From Mesobacillus boroniphilus (lineage in GTDB: Bacteria; Bacillota; Bacilli; Bacillales; Cytobacillaceae), in assembly GCF_018424685.1 (NCBI RefSeq), contig NZ_QTKX01000001.1, positions 558,001 to 622,000 on the forward strand: 64,000 bases of DNA. The letters are read 5' to 3'. The notes under the pieces were generated by a model. It had not been told where the DNA came from. It did no database searches and saw only the letters and a program-made list of their open reading frames with translations. A program made the position numbers and the translations under genes. Within the stretch, counting starts at the first letter, position 1. Each line of letters starts with the position of its first letter. This document shows, in pieces, positions 9,292 through 18,576 of the stretch.

Positions 9292-10392
9292 TTGCCAACG
9301 AAAAAATCTACTCCAGACATATTTCTTATGATAGTAACATTTACGCTTTTGGCAGTGGGCTTAATCATGGTCTATAGCGCAAGTGCTGTCTGGGCGGACT
9401 ATAAGTTTAATGATTCCTTCTTCTTTGCTAAACGGCAAATGCTGTTTGCCGTCGTCGGTATCATCGCGATGTTTTTCATCATGAATATTGACTATTGGAC
9501 ATGGAGGACATGGGCGAAAGTCATATTGATTATTTGTTTTGTTTTGTTGATCCTTGTTTTGATTCCTGGAATCGGGAATGTGCGGAATGGATCAAGAAGC
9601 TGGATAGGAGTTGGAGCCTTCTCTGTACAGCCATCTGAGTTCATGAAGATTGCGATGATTGCCTTCCTCGCGAAGTTTTTGTCAGAGAACCAGAAGGCGA
9701 TCACTACATTTAAAAAGGGACTATTTCCTTCTTTAGGACTTGTGTTTTTGGCATTTGGCCTGATTATGCTGCAGCCTGATTTAGGCACAGGAACAGTAAT
9801 GGTTGGCACTTCTGTTGTCATCATCTTTATTGCTGGAGCCAGGATAAGTCATTTTGTCGGCCTCGGACTGCTAGGGGTCGCCGGATTTGTCGGCCTGATT
9901 ATTTCCGCACCATACAGGATGAAACGAATCACATCGTTTCTTGACCCATGGGAGGATCCTCTCGGAAGCGGGTTCCAAATGATCCAATCGCTGTATGCGA
10001 TCGGCCCGGGAGGATTATTCGGTCTTGGCCTCGGACAAAGCAGGCAAAAGTTTTTTTATTTACCCGAACCCCAAACAGACTTTATATTCGCTATTCTCGC
10101 TGAGGAGCTCGGATTCATTGGTGGTTCATTAATCCTTCTTTTATTCTCCTTGCTGCTTTGGAGGGGGATAAGGATTGCGCTTGGGGCTCCCGATTTATTC
10201 GGAACCTTCCTTGCCACTGGGATCATCGCGATGATCGCCATTCAGGTGATGATCAATATCGGTGTTGTCACTGGCCTTATGCCTGTTACTGGTATAACGC
10301 TCCCATTCCTGAGCTACGGTGGGTCATCCCTGACGTTGATGCTGATGGCTGTCGGAGTGTTGTTGAATATCAGTCGCCACTCGAGGTATTAA
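9292..10392 (+). CDS. spoVE: SEDS peptidoglycan polymerase SpoVE
   Basis: SpoVE is a SEDS-family glycosyltransferase that polymerises cortex peptidoglycan with SpoVD during sporulation. The product is 366 aa, exactly the usual length, with ten predicted membrane spans. SEDS hallmarks include VYSAS at the first span, the WIGVGAFSVQPSE segment, LQPDLGTG, and the late LPFLSYGGSS motif. Translation begins at TTG 9292, behind GAGGTG with 7-nt spacing. The position within dcw and the length favour SpoVE over FtsW or RodA, which are usually encoded elsewhere in Bacillus. A strong terminator follows. Confidence 0.94.
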   Translation: MPTKKSTPDIFLMIVTFTLLAVGLIMVYSASAVWADYKFNDSFFFAKRQMLFAVVGIIAMFFIMNIDYWTWRTWAKVILIICFVLLILVLIPGIGNVRNGSRSWIGVGAFSVQPSEFMKIAMIAFLAKFLSENQKAITTFKKGLFPSLGLVFLAFGLIMLQPDLGTGTVMVGTSVVIIFIAGARISHFVGLGLLGVAGFVGLIISAPYRMKRITSFLDPWEDPLGSGFQMIQSLYAIGPGGLFGLGLGQSRQKFFYLPEPQTDFIFAILAEELGFIGGSLILLLFSLLLWRGIRIALGAPDLFGTFLATGIIAMIAIQVMINIGVVTGLMPVTGITLPFLSYGGSSLTLMLMAVGVLLNISRHSRY

Positions 10393-10400
10393 ACTGTTGT

Positions 10401-10438
10401 AAAAACAAAGGCCCTGACATCAGGGCCTTTTGTTTTTA
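10401..10438 (+). terminator. Intrinsic terminator after spoVE
   Basis: AAACAAAGGCCCTGA and TCAGGGCCTTTTGTTT form a long stem around a tiny CAT loop, with flanking A and T runs that allow function on either strand. It ends the murE-spoVE transcript, so murG needs its own promoter or read-through. Confidence 0.9.
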
Positions 10439-10608
10439 ATGTTTTTTTCTACTGTGGGATTTGATCTAAAAAAGGAGCCGGAAATTCGGACATGATCTAT
10501 GAATATGTTAGGAATATGGCTATGTTCATGCTATATTACATTTAAATAACAATATCTTTAAAAACCGTTCTGAAGTTTAGAATATAGTAGAATAGGGTAA
10601 AACCGGGG

Positions 10609-10695
10609 AGTGCCTTTTTAATAGGCTACTTTCACCCATCAAAATTCACATCACGCATCTGGAAAGACCTAGGTGAGTGAAGCGCATGCGTGATG
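10609..10695 (+). other. Inverted-repeat region in the spoVE-murG gap
   Basis: The 526-nt gap between spoVE and murG has no gene. Between the terminator and the TIR element at 10777 it carries two hairpins: AGTGCC/GGCTACT near 10609-10630, and a perfect 10-bp pair, CATCACGCAT (10649-10658) and ATGCGTGATG (10686-10695). They could be part of a murG leader RNA or an old mobile element. No promoter could be assigned with confidence. Confidence 0.4.
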
Positions 10696-10776
10696 GACGC
10701 GATTAAATAATACTGTTTTCGGATTGAATATTGCTTTACGAACAGGTATTTTTACTCGCATTAGTAAAGGCATAGG

Positions 10777-10884
10777 GGCTCTTTTCGAGGAGACTTCGGA
10801 AGATGATTGCGTTAGTACTCGTAAAAACCCAGTTGCCGGTTTTTACTTTTCGTGGAGAAAGTAACAAAGTTAACGAAAAGAGCC
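10777..10884 (+). repeat. TIR repeat family, copy A (108 bp)
   Basis: Perfect 11-bp terminal inverted repeats, GGCTCTTTTCG and CGAAAAGAGCC, enclose a second perfect inverted repeat, GTAAAAACC / GGTTTTTAC. It ends 34 bases before the murG start. The sequence is homologous along its whole length to the reverse complement of 24706-24814. It has no coding capacity, so it is MITE-like; transcribed, it would fold into a two-stem RNA. Confidence 0.85.
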
Positions 10885-10918
10885 TTAAAAAAGAGATAAG
10901 TTGCTGAGGTGTGGAAAA

Positions 10919-12013
10919 ATGAAGATTGCAGTTAGCGGCGGCGGTACAGGCGGACACATATACCCTGCGCTCGCACTAATAAGGGAAATTCAAAAAAAGG
11001 ATGAAAATGTCGAGTTTCTCTACATAGGGACAGAAAAAGGGCTCGAAAGCAAGCTTGTGCCCAGGGAAAACATCCCGTTTAAATCCATACATATTACAGG
11101 GTTCAAACGTAAGATATCATTTGAAAACGTAAAAACAATTCTGCGATTTCTTAAAGGTGTCAGGGACAGTAAAAAAATGCTCAAGGAGTTCAAGCCAGAT
11201 GTAGTCATTGGTACGGGAGGCTATGTTTGCGGACCGGTGGTCTATGCAGCTGCGAAAATGGGCATACCTACAGTTGTCCATGAACAAAACAGCGTTCCAG
11301 GTTTGACGAATAAATTCTTGAGCCGTTATGTTGATAAAATCGCGATTTGCTTCGAGGAAGCAAAGGGATTCTTCCCTGAGCAAAAGGTCGTGCTAACTGG
11401 TAACCCAAGAGCGTCCGAAGTGTTGGGACAGGATGGAATAAAAGGCAGATTGTCTGCCGGCCTTAAGCTTAAAATCCCGACTGTACTTATTTTTGGCGGA
11501 AGCAGGGGTGCCAGGCCAATTAATGAAGCAGTCATTAAAAGTCTGACTGAATTAAGCGGCAAACCATATCAAGTTCTATATGTTACGGGCGACGTTCATT
11601 TTGAAGATGTCCAGAAGGAAGTTGAGCTTGTTGGAAATCCGGAAAATGTCATCATCAAACCATTCATACACAATATGCCAGAGGTGTTAGCCGGGGTGGA
11701 TTTAACGGTAGCAAGGGCAGGAGCGACTACACTAGCTGAACTTACTTCATTGGGAATCCCGAGCATATTGATTCCGAGCCCATATGTAACCGATAATCAT
11801 CAAGAAAAAAACGCGCGGGCATTAAGTGATAACGGAGCAGCACGGCTGCTTCTTGAAAAAGATCTTACAGGGCCGAAGTTAGTTGAAAGTATTGATCACA
11901 TTTTGGGGAACGAAGAGAAGCTGGCCGATATGAAAAAGGCCGCGAAAAGACTAGGTATCCCTGACGCTGCCCAGAGACTGTACCGTCTCATGGAGGAATT
12001 GGCGAAAAAGTAG
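10919..12013 (+). CDS. murG: Lipid II-forming GlcNAc transferase
   Basis: MurG transfers GlcNAc from UDP-GlcNAc to lipid I at the cytoplasmic face of the membrane, yielding lipid II. The 364-aa protein is a GT-B fold enzyme (GT28): the glycine-rich [13 protein letters not shown] acceptor-side loop lies near residues 8-20, GTGGYVCGP and HEQNSVPG follow, and the C-terminal donor domain has [10 protein letters not shown] and [14 protein letters not shown] 10919 is preceded by GAGGTG; an in-frame TTG 18 bases upstream would overlap that RBS. murB follows after 61 bases. Confidence 0.97.
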   Translation: MKIAVSGGGTGGHIYPALALIREIQKKDENVEFLYIGTEKGLESKLVPRENIPFKSIHITGFKRKISFENVKTILRFLKGVRDSKKMLKEFKPDVVIGTGGYVCGPVVYAAAKMGIPTVVHEQNSVPGLTNKFLSRYVDKIAICFEEAKGFFPEQKVVLTGNPRASEVLGQDGIKGRLSAGLKLKIPTVLIFGGSRGARPINEAVIKSLTELSGKPYQVLYVTGDVHFEDVQKEVELVGNPENVIIKPFIHNMPEVLAGVDLTVARAGATTLAELTSLGIPSILIPSPYVTDNHQEKNARALSDNGAARLLLEKDLTGPKLVESIDHILGNEEKLADMKKAAKRLGIPDAAQRLYRLMEELAKK

Positions 12014-12074
12014 CCTATAGGCATGCAGCTGCATAAAATGGTCAAAATAGCTGTATCGTGAAAGGAAGGTAATT

Positions 12075-12983
12075 ATGAAGGATCTAGCTAGCAAACTTAG
12101 AGAATTGAGCATCGGTTCGGTTAAGGAAAATGAACCGCTGGCAAACCACACATCGATGAAAATAGGCGGACCTGCTGACATACTTATTGAACCTTCATCA
12201 ATAGAAAATCTAAGAAAAGCCGTTGAAGTCATTAAAGATTCTGGTGTTAAATGGACCGTGATAGGCAGAGGGTCAAATCTCCTCGTTTCAGATAAAGGTA
12301 TTGAAGGTGTTGTGATTAAACTGGGTTCCGGGCTTGATGATTTGGAGATTGATGGTACAAGAGTGACTTCTGGTGGAGGTCTTTCACTGGTCAACTTTGC
12401 TATCACTATTAGCCGCAAAGGACTTTCAGGGCTTGAATTCGCAGGTGGAATTCCTGGATCGATTGGCGGCGCGGTTTATATGAACGCAGGGGCCCATGGA
12501 TCAGATATCTCACAAATCCTGGAGAAAGCCTATGTACTCTTTGCAGATGGCACTCTTGAGTGGCTCTCAAATGAAGAAATGAAATTCTCTTATCGGACAT
12601 CGGTCCTCCAGAAAGAACGGCCAGGGATTGTCGTAGGAGCCATCTTCCAGCTTAAAGAAGGCAATAAGGATGAAATTGTGGCGGAGCTTCAAAAAAACAA
12701 GGATTATCGAAAAGAAACCCAACCATATAACTTTCCAAGCTGCGGCAGTGTCTTCAGGAATCCCCTGCCCAATTATGCTGGGAATTTAATCGAAAAATCA
12801 GGCTTAAAAGGCCATCAAATCGGAGGAGCGCAAATTTCGGAGCTTCATGCAAACTTCATTGTGAACAAAGGAAATGCAAAAGCTGAGGATGTGCTCGGTC
12901 TGATTCAGCATGTAAAGGATACTGTCCTCGATTTACATGGTGTGAAAATGGAGACAGAGGTAGAAATTATAGGACGAAAATAG
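12075..12983 (+). CDS. murB: UDP-N-acetylenolpyruvoylglucosamine reductase
   Basis: MurB is the FAD enzyme that uses NADPH to reduce UDP-GlcNAc-enolpyruvate to UDP-MurNAc. The 302-aa protein shows [12 protein letters not shown] near the N-terminus, the FAD-binding [25 protein letters not shown], and the SCGSVFRNP segment with the catalytic serine. The C-terminal part [15 protein letters not shown] is also typical. In Bacillus murB lies in dcw next to murG, as here. A clear AAGGAAGG RBS precedes the ATG. Confidence 0.97.
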   Translation: MKDLASKLRELSIGSVKENEPLANHTSMKIGGPADILIEPSSIENLRKAVEVIKDSGVKWTVIGRGSNLLVSDKGIEGVVIKLGSGLDDLEIDGTRVTSGGGLSLVNFAITISRKGLSGLEFAGGIPGSIGGAVYMNAGAHGSDISQILEKAYVLFADGTLEWLSNEEMKFSYRTSVLQKERPGIVVGAIFQLKEGNKDEIVAELQKNKDYRKETQPYNFPSCGSVFRNPLPNYAGNLIEKSGLKGHQIGGAQISELHANFIVNKGNAKAEDVLGLIQHVKDTVLDLHGVKMETEVEIIGRK

Positions 12984-13016
12984 CAGGAAAGTGGTTCAAG
13001 CTGTAAAATTTTGTGA

Positions 13017-13162
13017 TATAATAATTCATTAGATTAGGATGCTGGCCTGATAAGAAACGGCATGACAATTTCTCATGCCGTAGGTTCTTCTCTTATAATG
13101 TGCTGCTGTACATACCTTGTTTTTTTGAATTAATGGGGAGCTTCTAATCTAAAATTATTATA
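13017..13162 (+). repeat. MITE-like or structured element between murB and divIB
   Basis: TATAATAATT-CA-TTAGATTAG (13017-13037) is complementary over 19 bp to CTAATCTAA-AATTATTATA (13144-13162). Between them is a perfect 9-bp hairpin, ACGGCATGA / TCATGCCGT (13057-13081), flanked by AAGAA/TTCTT. It has no open reading frame. It is either a miniature transposon remnant or a structured leader of divIB. The left arm also contains a TATAAT that could serve as a -10. Confidence 0.6.
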
Positions 13163-13245
13163 ACGATGGCTTTGACCTGCAAGATCAAGAAAAAAGATGT
13201 TATTCTTATTGGAAATGGGTTCAGCCGATAAAGAGGGGATTGAAA

Positions 13246-14037
13246 ATGGACAAGAGGAAAATCGTCTCAATTGAAGATCGGATTCCAAAGTTAAAACATC
13301 AAAGGCGCAAGAAAGCCAATCGCAGGCTTATCATGCTTCTGGCTTTGTTTTTTATATTAATAGCCGGTGTTATCTATTTTCAGTCACCGCTTAGCAAGGT
13401 GAAAGAAATTACTGTTACAGGAAATGAATCCTATTCTTACGAGCATATCGTTGAAAAGAGCGGGCTCAGCTTTGAGTCAAATGTGTGGAAAGTCAGCAAA
13501 GGCGAAGTTGAAGAAAATCTGGAGAAAATCCAGGAAATCAAGAAAGCTACTGTGACCGTAAGGCTTCCAAACACGGTCGGCATTAAGCTTGAAGAATATC
13601 GCAGGCTTGCCTACATTTCAAAGGGAAAGAATTTTTACCCGGTCCTTGAAAATGGGAATATCCTTGGTGAAAAGCAGATTGATGAAATTCCAGTCAACGC
13701 GCCAATCTTAATAGGCTTTAAAGAAGGTAAGGTCCTGGATGAAATGATCGCTTCACTAGAGGAATTGCCTGAAGTGGTCATCAATTCGATCTCTGAAATA
13801 CATTCACAGCCTGTTAAAACGGATAAATATCTTATTAAGCTGTATATGAATGACGGTTTCGAAGTAAATGCTACTCTCAGGACTTTTTCTGATAAAATGG
13901 CACATTATCCTTCAATTGTCAGCCAGCTTGACCCTTCCAAAAAGGGTGTGATCGATTTAGAGGTTGGCTCTTATTTTAAAGCATATGAAGCAGAGGAAGC
14001 TGAGGAAGTTGAAATTGAAAAAGAAAGTGAACAGTAA
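13246..14037 (+). CDS. divIB: Cell division protein DivIB (FtsQ family)
   Basis: DivIB is a bitopic divisome protein that, with DivIC and FtsL, regulates septal peptidoglycan synthesis. The 263-aa product has a basic cytoplasmic tail (1-32), one membrane span (about 33-50), a POTRA domain beginning KVKEITVTGN, the FtsQ beta domain, and an acidic C-terminal tail rich in Glu. ATG 13246 follows AGAGGGGA; an in-frame TTG lies 6 bases upstream. The 3' end overlaps ylxW by 23 bases. It is separated from murB by a structured 262-nt gap. Confidence 0.95.
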   Translation: MDKRKIVSIEDRIPKLKHQRRKKANRRLIMLLALFFILIAGVIYFQSPLSKVKEITVTGNESYSYEHIVEKSGLSFESNVWKVSKGEVEENLEKIQEIKKATVTVRLPNTVGIKLEEYRRLAYISKGKNFYPVLENGNILGEKQIDEIPVNAPILIGFKEGKVLDEMIASLEELPEVVINSISEIHSQPVKTDKYLIKLYMNDGFEVNATLRTFSDKMAHYPSIVSQLDPSKKGVIDLEVGSYFKAYEAEEAEEVEIEKESEQ

Positions 14038-14719
14038 TCGTGTAATTCTTTCAATCGTTTTCCTAGTGCTCGGCTTCATGGTCGCTTTTTCATTCCGTGT
14101 CACACAGGACGAGAGTGACAAAAGCCAGGGCTTAACAGACAGGCAGTGGGAGAAGCATTTAAGCCTTAGGAACGATTTAATAGAACAGGAAGAAACAAAC
14201 CGAGAGCTCCAGAAAGAGTTGAATGCCAAGCAGGAAAAGGTAAGGGAAATCGAATCCAGCTTTTCCAAAGAAGCCCAGGTTTTCTTTAACATGGCTGAGG
14301 ATGCTGAGAAGTACCGTATGTTCCTCGGCAAGGTGGAGGTCAGGGGTAAAGGTGTAAAAGTGACTCTTGCTGATGGAGAGTACGATCCTGATGAAGAAAA
14401 TATCAATAATTATCTAGTCCATGAGCATCATGTTTTCAAGGTGATAAATGAACTGTACATTTCAGGAGCTGCCGCTATCGCTGTGAACGGGCAGCGAATT
14501 GCACACAATTCCTATATATTGTGTACTGGCCCTGTCATTACTGTTGATGGCTACCAGCATCCTGCCCCATTTGAAATCACTGCTATTGGCGACCCCGATG
14601 TTCTTTCCTCCGCTCTCAATATTACCGGTGGGGTAAAAGATCAGCTTGTGAATGACCAGATTGTTTTTTCGTTAGAAGAAAAGGAAGATATTAAAATGGA
14701 TCCGATTTTGGGAAAATGA
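14015..14719 (+). CDS. ylxW: DUF881 membrane protein YlxW
   Basis: This 234-aa DUF881 protein is of unknown function and is conserved beside divIB in Bacillus. It has a short basic N-terminus, one membrane span (about residues 9-27), a coiled coil (about 45-90) and an extracellular DUF881 domain with the GVKVTLAD and YLVHEHHVFKVINEL segments. I chose TTG 14015 because GAGGAA lies 7 bases upstream inside divIB; another TTG lies at 14009. The 23-base overlap with divIB suggests translational coupling. It is a paralogue of the next gene. Confidence 0.9.
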   Translation: MKKKVNSNRVILSIVFLVLGFMVAFSFRVTQDESDKSQGLTDRQWEKHLSLRNDLIEQEETNRELQKELNAKQEKVREIESSFSKEAQVFFNMAEDAEKYRMFLGKVEVRGKGVKVTLADGEYDPDEENINNYLVHEHHVFKVINELYISGAAAIAVNGQRIAHNSYILCTGPVITVDGYQHPAPFEITAIGDPDVLSSALNITGGVKDQLVNDQIVFSLEEKEDIKMDPILGK

Positions 14720-14843
14720 TGACGGCCATCGTTTTACTTTCATCATACAAATGCCGTAAAAAGTAAATGTTTTAATAGGCTGTTTAGATTGGGATAGAAA
14801 ATACCCCACCAGAAATGGCCTAATAGAAAGCAAGGTGAATGCA

Positions 14844-15578
14844 TTGGGCCAACCAAGGAATCTCAGCTTCAGCATGATAGCTGCTATCATTGGATTAATG
14901 GTCGCCATTCAGTTTCAAACCGTCAGTGAACCGGAAGTCAGGGATACACGAGACACTTGGCAGCTTCGGGAGGATTTAATGAAGGAGAAGGAACTACAAT
15001 CCAAGCTGCTTCTGGAAATCAGGTCTAACGAAGAAAAAATTGCAAAGTATGAAACTGAGCGGCAGCACAGCAAGGAAGAGGTGCTGCGAGAAACACTCGC
15101 TGAATTAAAGGATGAGGCTGGATTGAAAGAGGTCACAGGACCAGGCATAACTCTCTCGATTGAACCTGCTTTCAACCTGATTGTCGAAGGTGACAATCCG
15201 CCTTCGGTTTCTCCAGACATGCTTAAAAGGCTATTGAATGAATTGAACTTGTATGGCGCAAAGCATGTATCCGTTGATGGCGAGAGGGTCATCAATACTA
15301 CGGTCATCAGGGATATAAACAGGGTGACAAAAATCAATGGCCATTCTTTAAATCGTTTTCCTATTGAAGTTCGGGTCATTACGGAAAATGGAGAAGCAGC
15401 CGAAAAATTATACAATCGTATGAAGGTTTCCACGGTTGCCGAGGATTTTTTCATCGATAATCTGGAAGTGAAAGTAAACAGGCCTGAGAGCATGCTGGTT
15501 GTACCGGCTTATCAAGATACAATCAGGATCAGGTACATGGAACCCGTTAAAACAGACAAAGGGGGAGGCAACGGATAA
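14844..15578 (+). CDS. ylxX: DUF881 membrane protein YlxX
   Basis: This is a second DUF881 protein, about 244 aa, with an N-terminal membrane span (about residues 8-24), a coiled coil and an extracellular domain with GPGITLSIEPA and LKRLLNELNLYGAKH. Its role is unknown; with ylxW and sbp it forms a conserved trio between divIB and ftsA. TTG 14844 has AAGGTG six bases before it; a GTG start at 14835 is possible but would overlap that RBS. Its stop codon overlaps the sbp start by one base. Confidence 0.88.
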   Translation: MGQPRNLSFSMIAAIIGLMVAIQFQTVSEPEVRDTRDTWQLREDLMKEKELQSKLLLEIRSNEEKIAKYETERQHSKEEVLRETLAELKDEAGLKEVTGPGITLSIEPAFNLIVEGDNPPSVSPDMLKRLLNELNLYGAKHVSVDGERVINTTVIRDINRVTKINGHSLNRFPIEVRVITENGEAAEKLYNRMKVSTVAEDFFIDNLEVKVNRPESMLVVPAYQDTIRIRYMEPVKTDKGGGNG

Positions 15579-15928
15579 TGTGGCTTCCAATCATGGGGTT
15601 GGTCATCGGTGTCATCATTGGGCTATTGACCGATATCCGAATTCCTGAAGAATATTCGAATTATTTATCAATTGCGATCCTTGCAGCCCTCGATACATTG
15701 TTCGGCGGGATCCGCGCCCAGCTGCAAAATATTTATGATGAAAAAGTTTTTGTATCTGGATTCTTTTTTAATATAGTATTAGCAGCAAGTTTAGCTTTTC
15801 TAGGTGTCCATCTTGGTGTAGACTTGTATTTAGCAGCAGTTTTTGCCTTTGGAGTAAGACTGTTCCAGAATATAGCCGTCATCAGAAGAATAATATTGAC
15901 AAAATGGTCAACGACAAGTGAAAAGTAG
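15578..15928 (+). CDS. sbp: Small basic membrane protein Sbp (DUF1290)
   Basis: This 116-aa protein has three hydrophobic segments and matches the small basic protein encoded just before ftsA in Bacillus (about 121 aa there). The characteristic middle is ALDTLFGGIRAQLQNIYDEK. Function is not established. The ATG overlaps the ylxX stop codon by one base, so the two are translationally coupled. ftsA follows after 137 bases. Confidence 0.9.
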   Translation: MWLPIMGLVIGVIIGLLTDIRIPEEYSNYLSIAILAALDTLFGGIRAQLQNIYDEKVFVSGFFFNIVLAASLAFLGVHLGVDLYLAAVFAFGVRLFQNIAVIRRIILTKWSTTSEK

Positions 15929-16065
15929 AAAAAAAAATGATATTTTAAAAGGGAAATATTTAATTGTGACGAATAAAGTAATGTAATTAAAAAATGAAAC
16001 GCAATTAGATAGTGGCTAGAAGTTGTTGTTCAAACACTAGGAATTGTTGAAGGAGGTGCCACAGA

Positions 16066-17349
16066 ATGAACAGCAATGATATATATGTCAGTCTTGACAT
16101 CGGTACATCCAGTGTGAAGGTAATCATTGGAGAAATGGTCAACGACACTTTAAATATAATTGGTGTTGGCAATGTAAAGTCCGAAGGGTTAAGAAAGGGC
16201 TCCATTGTTGATATAGATGAAACCGTTCATTCTATTAAAAGGGCAATTGAACAAGCTGAAAGAATGATAGGTTTAAAGATTAACCAGGTGATTGTGGGTG
16301 TCACCGGCAATCATGTTTCCCTGTTGCCATGCCATGGCGTGGTTGCAGTTTCCAGCGACAATCGCGAGATTACGAACGAGGACGTAGCGAGAGTCATTGA
16401 TGCTGCACAGGTGGTATCGATTCCGCCTGAGCGAGAGATAATAGACGTGATTCCAAAGCAATTTATTGTGGACGGTCTTGATGAGATCAATGATCCAAGA
16501 GGCATGATCGGTGTCAGGCTTGAAATGGAAGGAACGATCATTACCGGATCGAAGACTATCTTACATAATACTCTTCGTTGTGTTGAGCGTGCTGGACTTG
16601 AAATCGTGGATATTGGCCTACAGCCGCTTGCTGCGGGAGCATTCGCGCTATCAAAGGATGAAAAGAATATGGGTGTCGCGATGATTGATATCGGTGGCGG
16701 TTCATCTACGCTCGCTGTTTTTGAGAACGGACACTTAAGAGGTACATCTGTCATTCCGGTTGGAGGAGACCATATCACTAAGGACTTATCAATCGGTTTG
16801 CGCACGACAACTGAAGAAGCGGATAAATTGAAATTGAAGCATGGACATGCCTTTTATGACCATGCATCGGAAGAAGAAGTATTCGAGGTTTCAATCATCG
16901 GCAGCGACCAGCAGCAGCAGTTCAATCAGCTGGAAGTAGCCGATATCATTGAGGCAAGAATGGAAGAAATTTTCTCCCTTGTCCAGGATGAGTTAAAACA
17001 TATGAACATAAGGGACCTGCCAGGCGGTTTTGTCCTGACAGGTGGAACAGCCAATATGCAAGGTGTTCTGGAGCTTGCCCAGGATATTTTCCAAAGCAGG
17101 GTAAGAATCGCCATTCCGGATTATATCGGTGTAAGGGAACCACAGTTCACGACTGCAGTCGGCTTAATCCAATTTGCTTATAAAAACGCAAAATTAAAAG
17201 GAAAGAAAATGGAAGCAGCTTTTAGTGAATTAGAACCGAAAGAAAAGAGAGTTCAAAAACAGCCGCATCCAAAATCGAAGCCTGAGAAACAGCCTGAAGA
17301 AAAAGTCACCTCAAGAATGAAGAAATTTCTTGGCTACTTTTTTGAATAA
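16066..17349 (+). CDS. ftsA: Cell division protein FtsA
   Basis: FtsA is the actin-like protein that tethers FtsZ filaments to the membrane and recruits the divisome. The 427-aa product shows the phosphate-1 motif DIGTSSVK near residue 8, the SHS2/1C domain, phosphate-2 IDIGGGSS, an adenosine motif VLTGGTAN, and a C-terminal linker ending in an amphipathic membrane-targeting helix (RMKKFLGYFFE). The RBS AAGGAGGTG is very strong. ftsZ begins 40 bases downstream, so the two form the usual ftsAZ pair. Confidence 0.97.
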   Translation: MNSNDIYVSLDIGTSSVKVIIGEMVNDTLNIIGVGNVKSEGLRKGSIVDIDETVHSIKRAIEQAERMIGLKINQVIVGVTGNHVSLLPCHGVVAVSSDNREITNEDVARVIDAAQVVSIPPEREIIDVIPKQFIVDGLDEINDPRGMIGVRLEMEGTIITGSKTILHNTLRCVERAGLEIVDIGLQPLAAGAFALSKDEKNMGVAMIDIGGGSSTLAVFENGHLRGTSVIPVGGDHITKDLSIGLRTTTEEADKLKLKHGHAFYDHASEEEVFEVSIIGSDQQQQFNQLEVADIIEARMEEIFSLVQDELKHMNIRDLPGGFVLTGGTANMQGVLELAQDIFQSRVRIAIPDYIGVREPQFTTAVGLIQFAYKNAKLKGKKMEAAFSELEPKEKRVQKQPHPKSKPEKQPEEKVTSRMKKFLGYFFE

Positions 17350-17389
17350 TCAGAGCTAACAGGATATCGGCGAATTAGGAGGATTTGTC

Positions 17390-18532
17390 ATGTTGGAATT
17401 TGATACGAATTTAGATTCACTTGCTACTATAAAAGTTATCGGTGTTGGCGGCGGCGGAAATAATGCGGTTAACCGAATGATCGAACACGGCGTACAAGGT
17501 GTGGAATTCATCGCGGTCAACACAGACGCACAAGCATTGAACCTTTCAAAAGCTGAAATCAGAATGCAAATCGGTGCGAAACTAACACGCGGTCTTGGCG
17601 CTGGTGCTAATCCAGAGGTCGGGAAAAAAGCGGCCGAAGAAAGCAAAGAACAAATTGAAGAAGTGCTAAAAGGCGCTGACATGGTATTCGTTACAGCCGG
17701 TATGGGCGGAGGAACGGGTACTGGTGCAGCTCCAGTTATCGCTCAAATCGCCAAAGATCTTGGTGCATTAACAGTGGGTGTAGTTACACGTCCATTTACA
17801 TTTGAGGGACGAAAGCGTGCTGGACAAGCTGGCGGTGGTATCTCTGCAATGAAGGAAGCAGTAGATACTTTGATTGTCATTCCTAACGACCGTTTGCTTG
17901 AGATTGTCGACAAGAGTACTCCGATGCTTGAAGCATTCCGTGAAGCGGATAATGTTCTGCGTCAGGGTGTCCAGGGTATTTCAGACTTAATCGCTACACC
18001 TGGTTTGATCAACCTTGACTTCGCTGACGTAAAGACAATCATGTCAAATAAAGGATCAGCCTTGATGGGCATTGGGGTAGCATCAGGTGAAAATCGTGCT
18101 ACTGAAGCAGCCAAAAAAGCTATTTCATCTCCATTGCTTGAAACATCTCTTGATGGAGCGCAAGGTGTCCTGATGAACATTACTGGGGGCACGAATTTAA
18201 GCCTTTATGAAGTTCAGGAAGCTGCTGATATTGTTGCTTCTGCTTCAGACCAGGATGTCAACATGATCTTCGGTTCCGTTATCAATGAGAATTTAAAAGA
18301 TGAAATTATCGTTACGGTGATTGCGACAGGCTTCAATGAGGAAGTCGTTCAGCCTAAGCCAACAAGACCAGGTTTTGGAGGACAGCAAAAGCCTGGCATG
18401 GGTGCGATCAAGCGCGAACAGCCTAAACGTGAAGAACTCCAGCAGGAAGCACCTAGAAGCAATCAGTCACCACAGGGTGAGGATGCTCTTGATATCCCAA
18501 CATTCCTGCGCAATCGAAACAGAAGACGTTAA
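17390..18532 (+). CDS. ftsZ: Cell division GTPase FtsZ
   Basis: FtsZ is the tubulin homologue that assembles the Z ring. The 380-aa protein has the N-terminal [13 protein letters not shown] nucleotide loop, the tubulin signature GGGTGTG at residues 106-112, the T7 synergy-loop region NLDFADVK, an unstructured linker after about residue 318, and a conserved C-terminal peptide [11 protein letters not shown] followed by basic residues, which binds FtsA and SepF. RBS TTAGGAGGA precedes ATG 17390. A terminator follows. Confidence 0.98.
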   Translation: MLEFDTNLDSLATIKVIGVGGGGNNAVNRMIEHGVQGVEFIAVNTDAQALNLSKAEIRMQIGAKLTRGLGAGANPEVGKKAAEESKEQIEEVLKGADMVFVTAGMGGGTGTGAAPVIAQIAKDLGALTVGVVTRPFTFEGRKRAGQAGGGISAMKEAVDTLIVIPNDRLLEIVDKSTPMLEAFREADNVLRQGVQGISDLIATPGLINLDFADVKTIMSNKGSALMGIGVASGENRATEAAKKAISSPLLETSLDGAQGVLMNITGGTNLSLYEVQEAADIVASASDQDVNMIFGSVINENLKDEIIVTVIATGFNEEVVQPKPTRPGFGGQQKPGMGAIKREQPKREELQQEAPRSNQSPQGEDALDIPTFLRNRNRRR

Positions 18533-18542
18533 TTTATACTTC

Positions 18543-18576
18543 AAAAGGGCATAGCCGAAATGGCTATGCCCTTTTT
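18543..18576 (+). terminator. Intrinsic terminator after ftsZ
   Basis: AAAAGGGCATAGCC (18543-18556) pairs with GGCTATGCCCTTTT around a GAAAT loop, followed by a T-run. It closes the dcw cluster. Confidence 0.92.

Noticed and set aside
15896..15924. TTGACA at the end of sbp as an ftsA promoter
   Set aside because: No acceptable -10 box lies 16-18 bases downstream (TGAAAA is the best).
16040..16046. AGGAATT as a SigH -35 of ftsA
   Set aside because: The matching GAAT lies too far away and on the start codon of ftsA itself.
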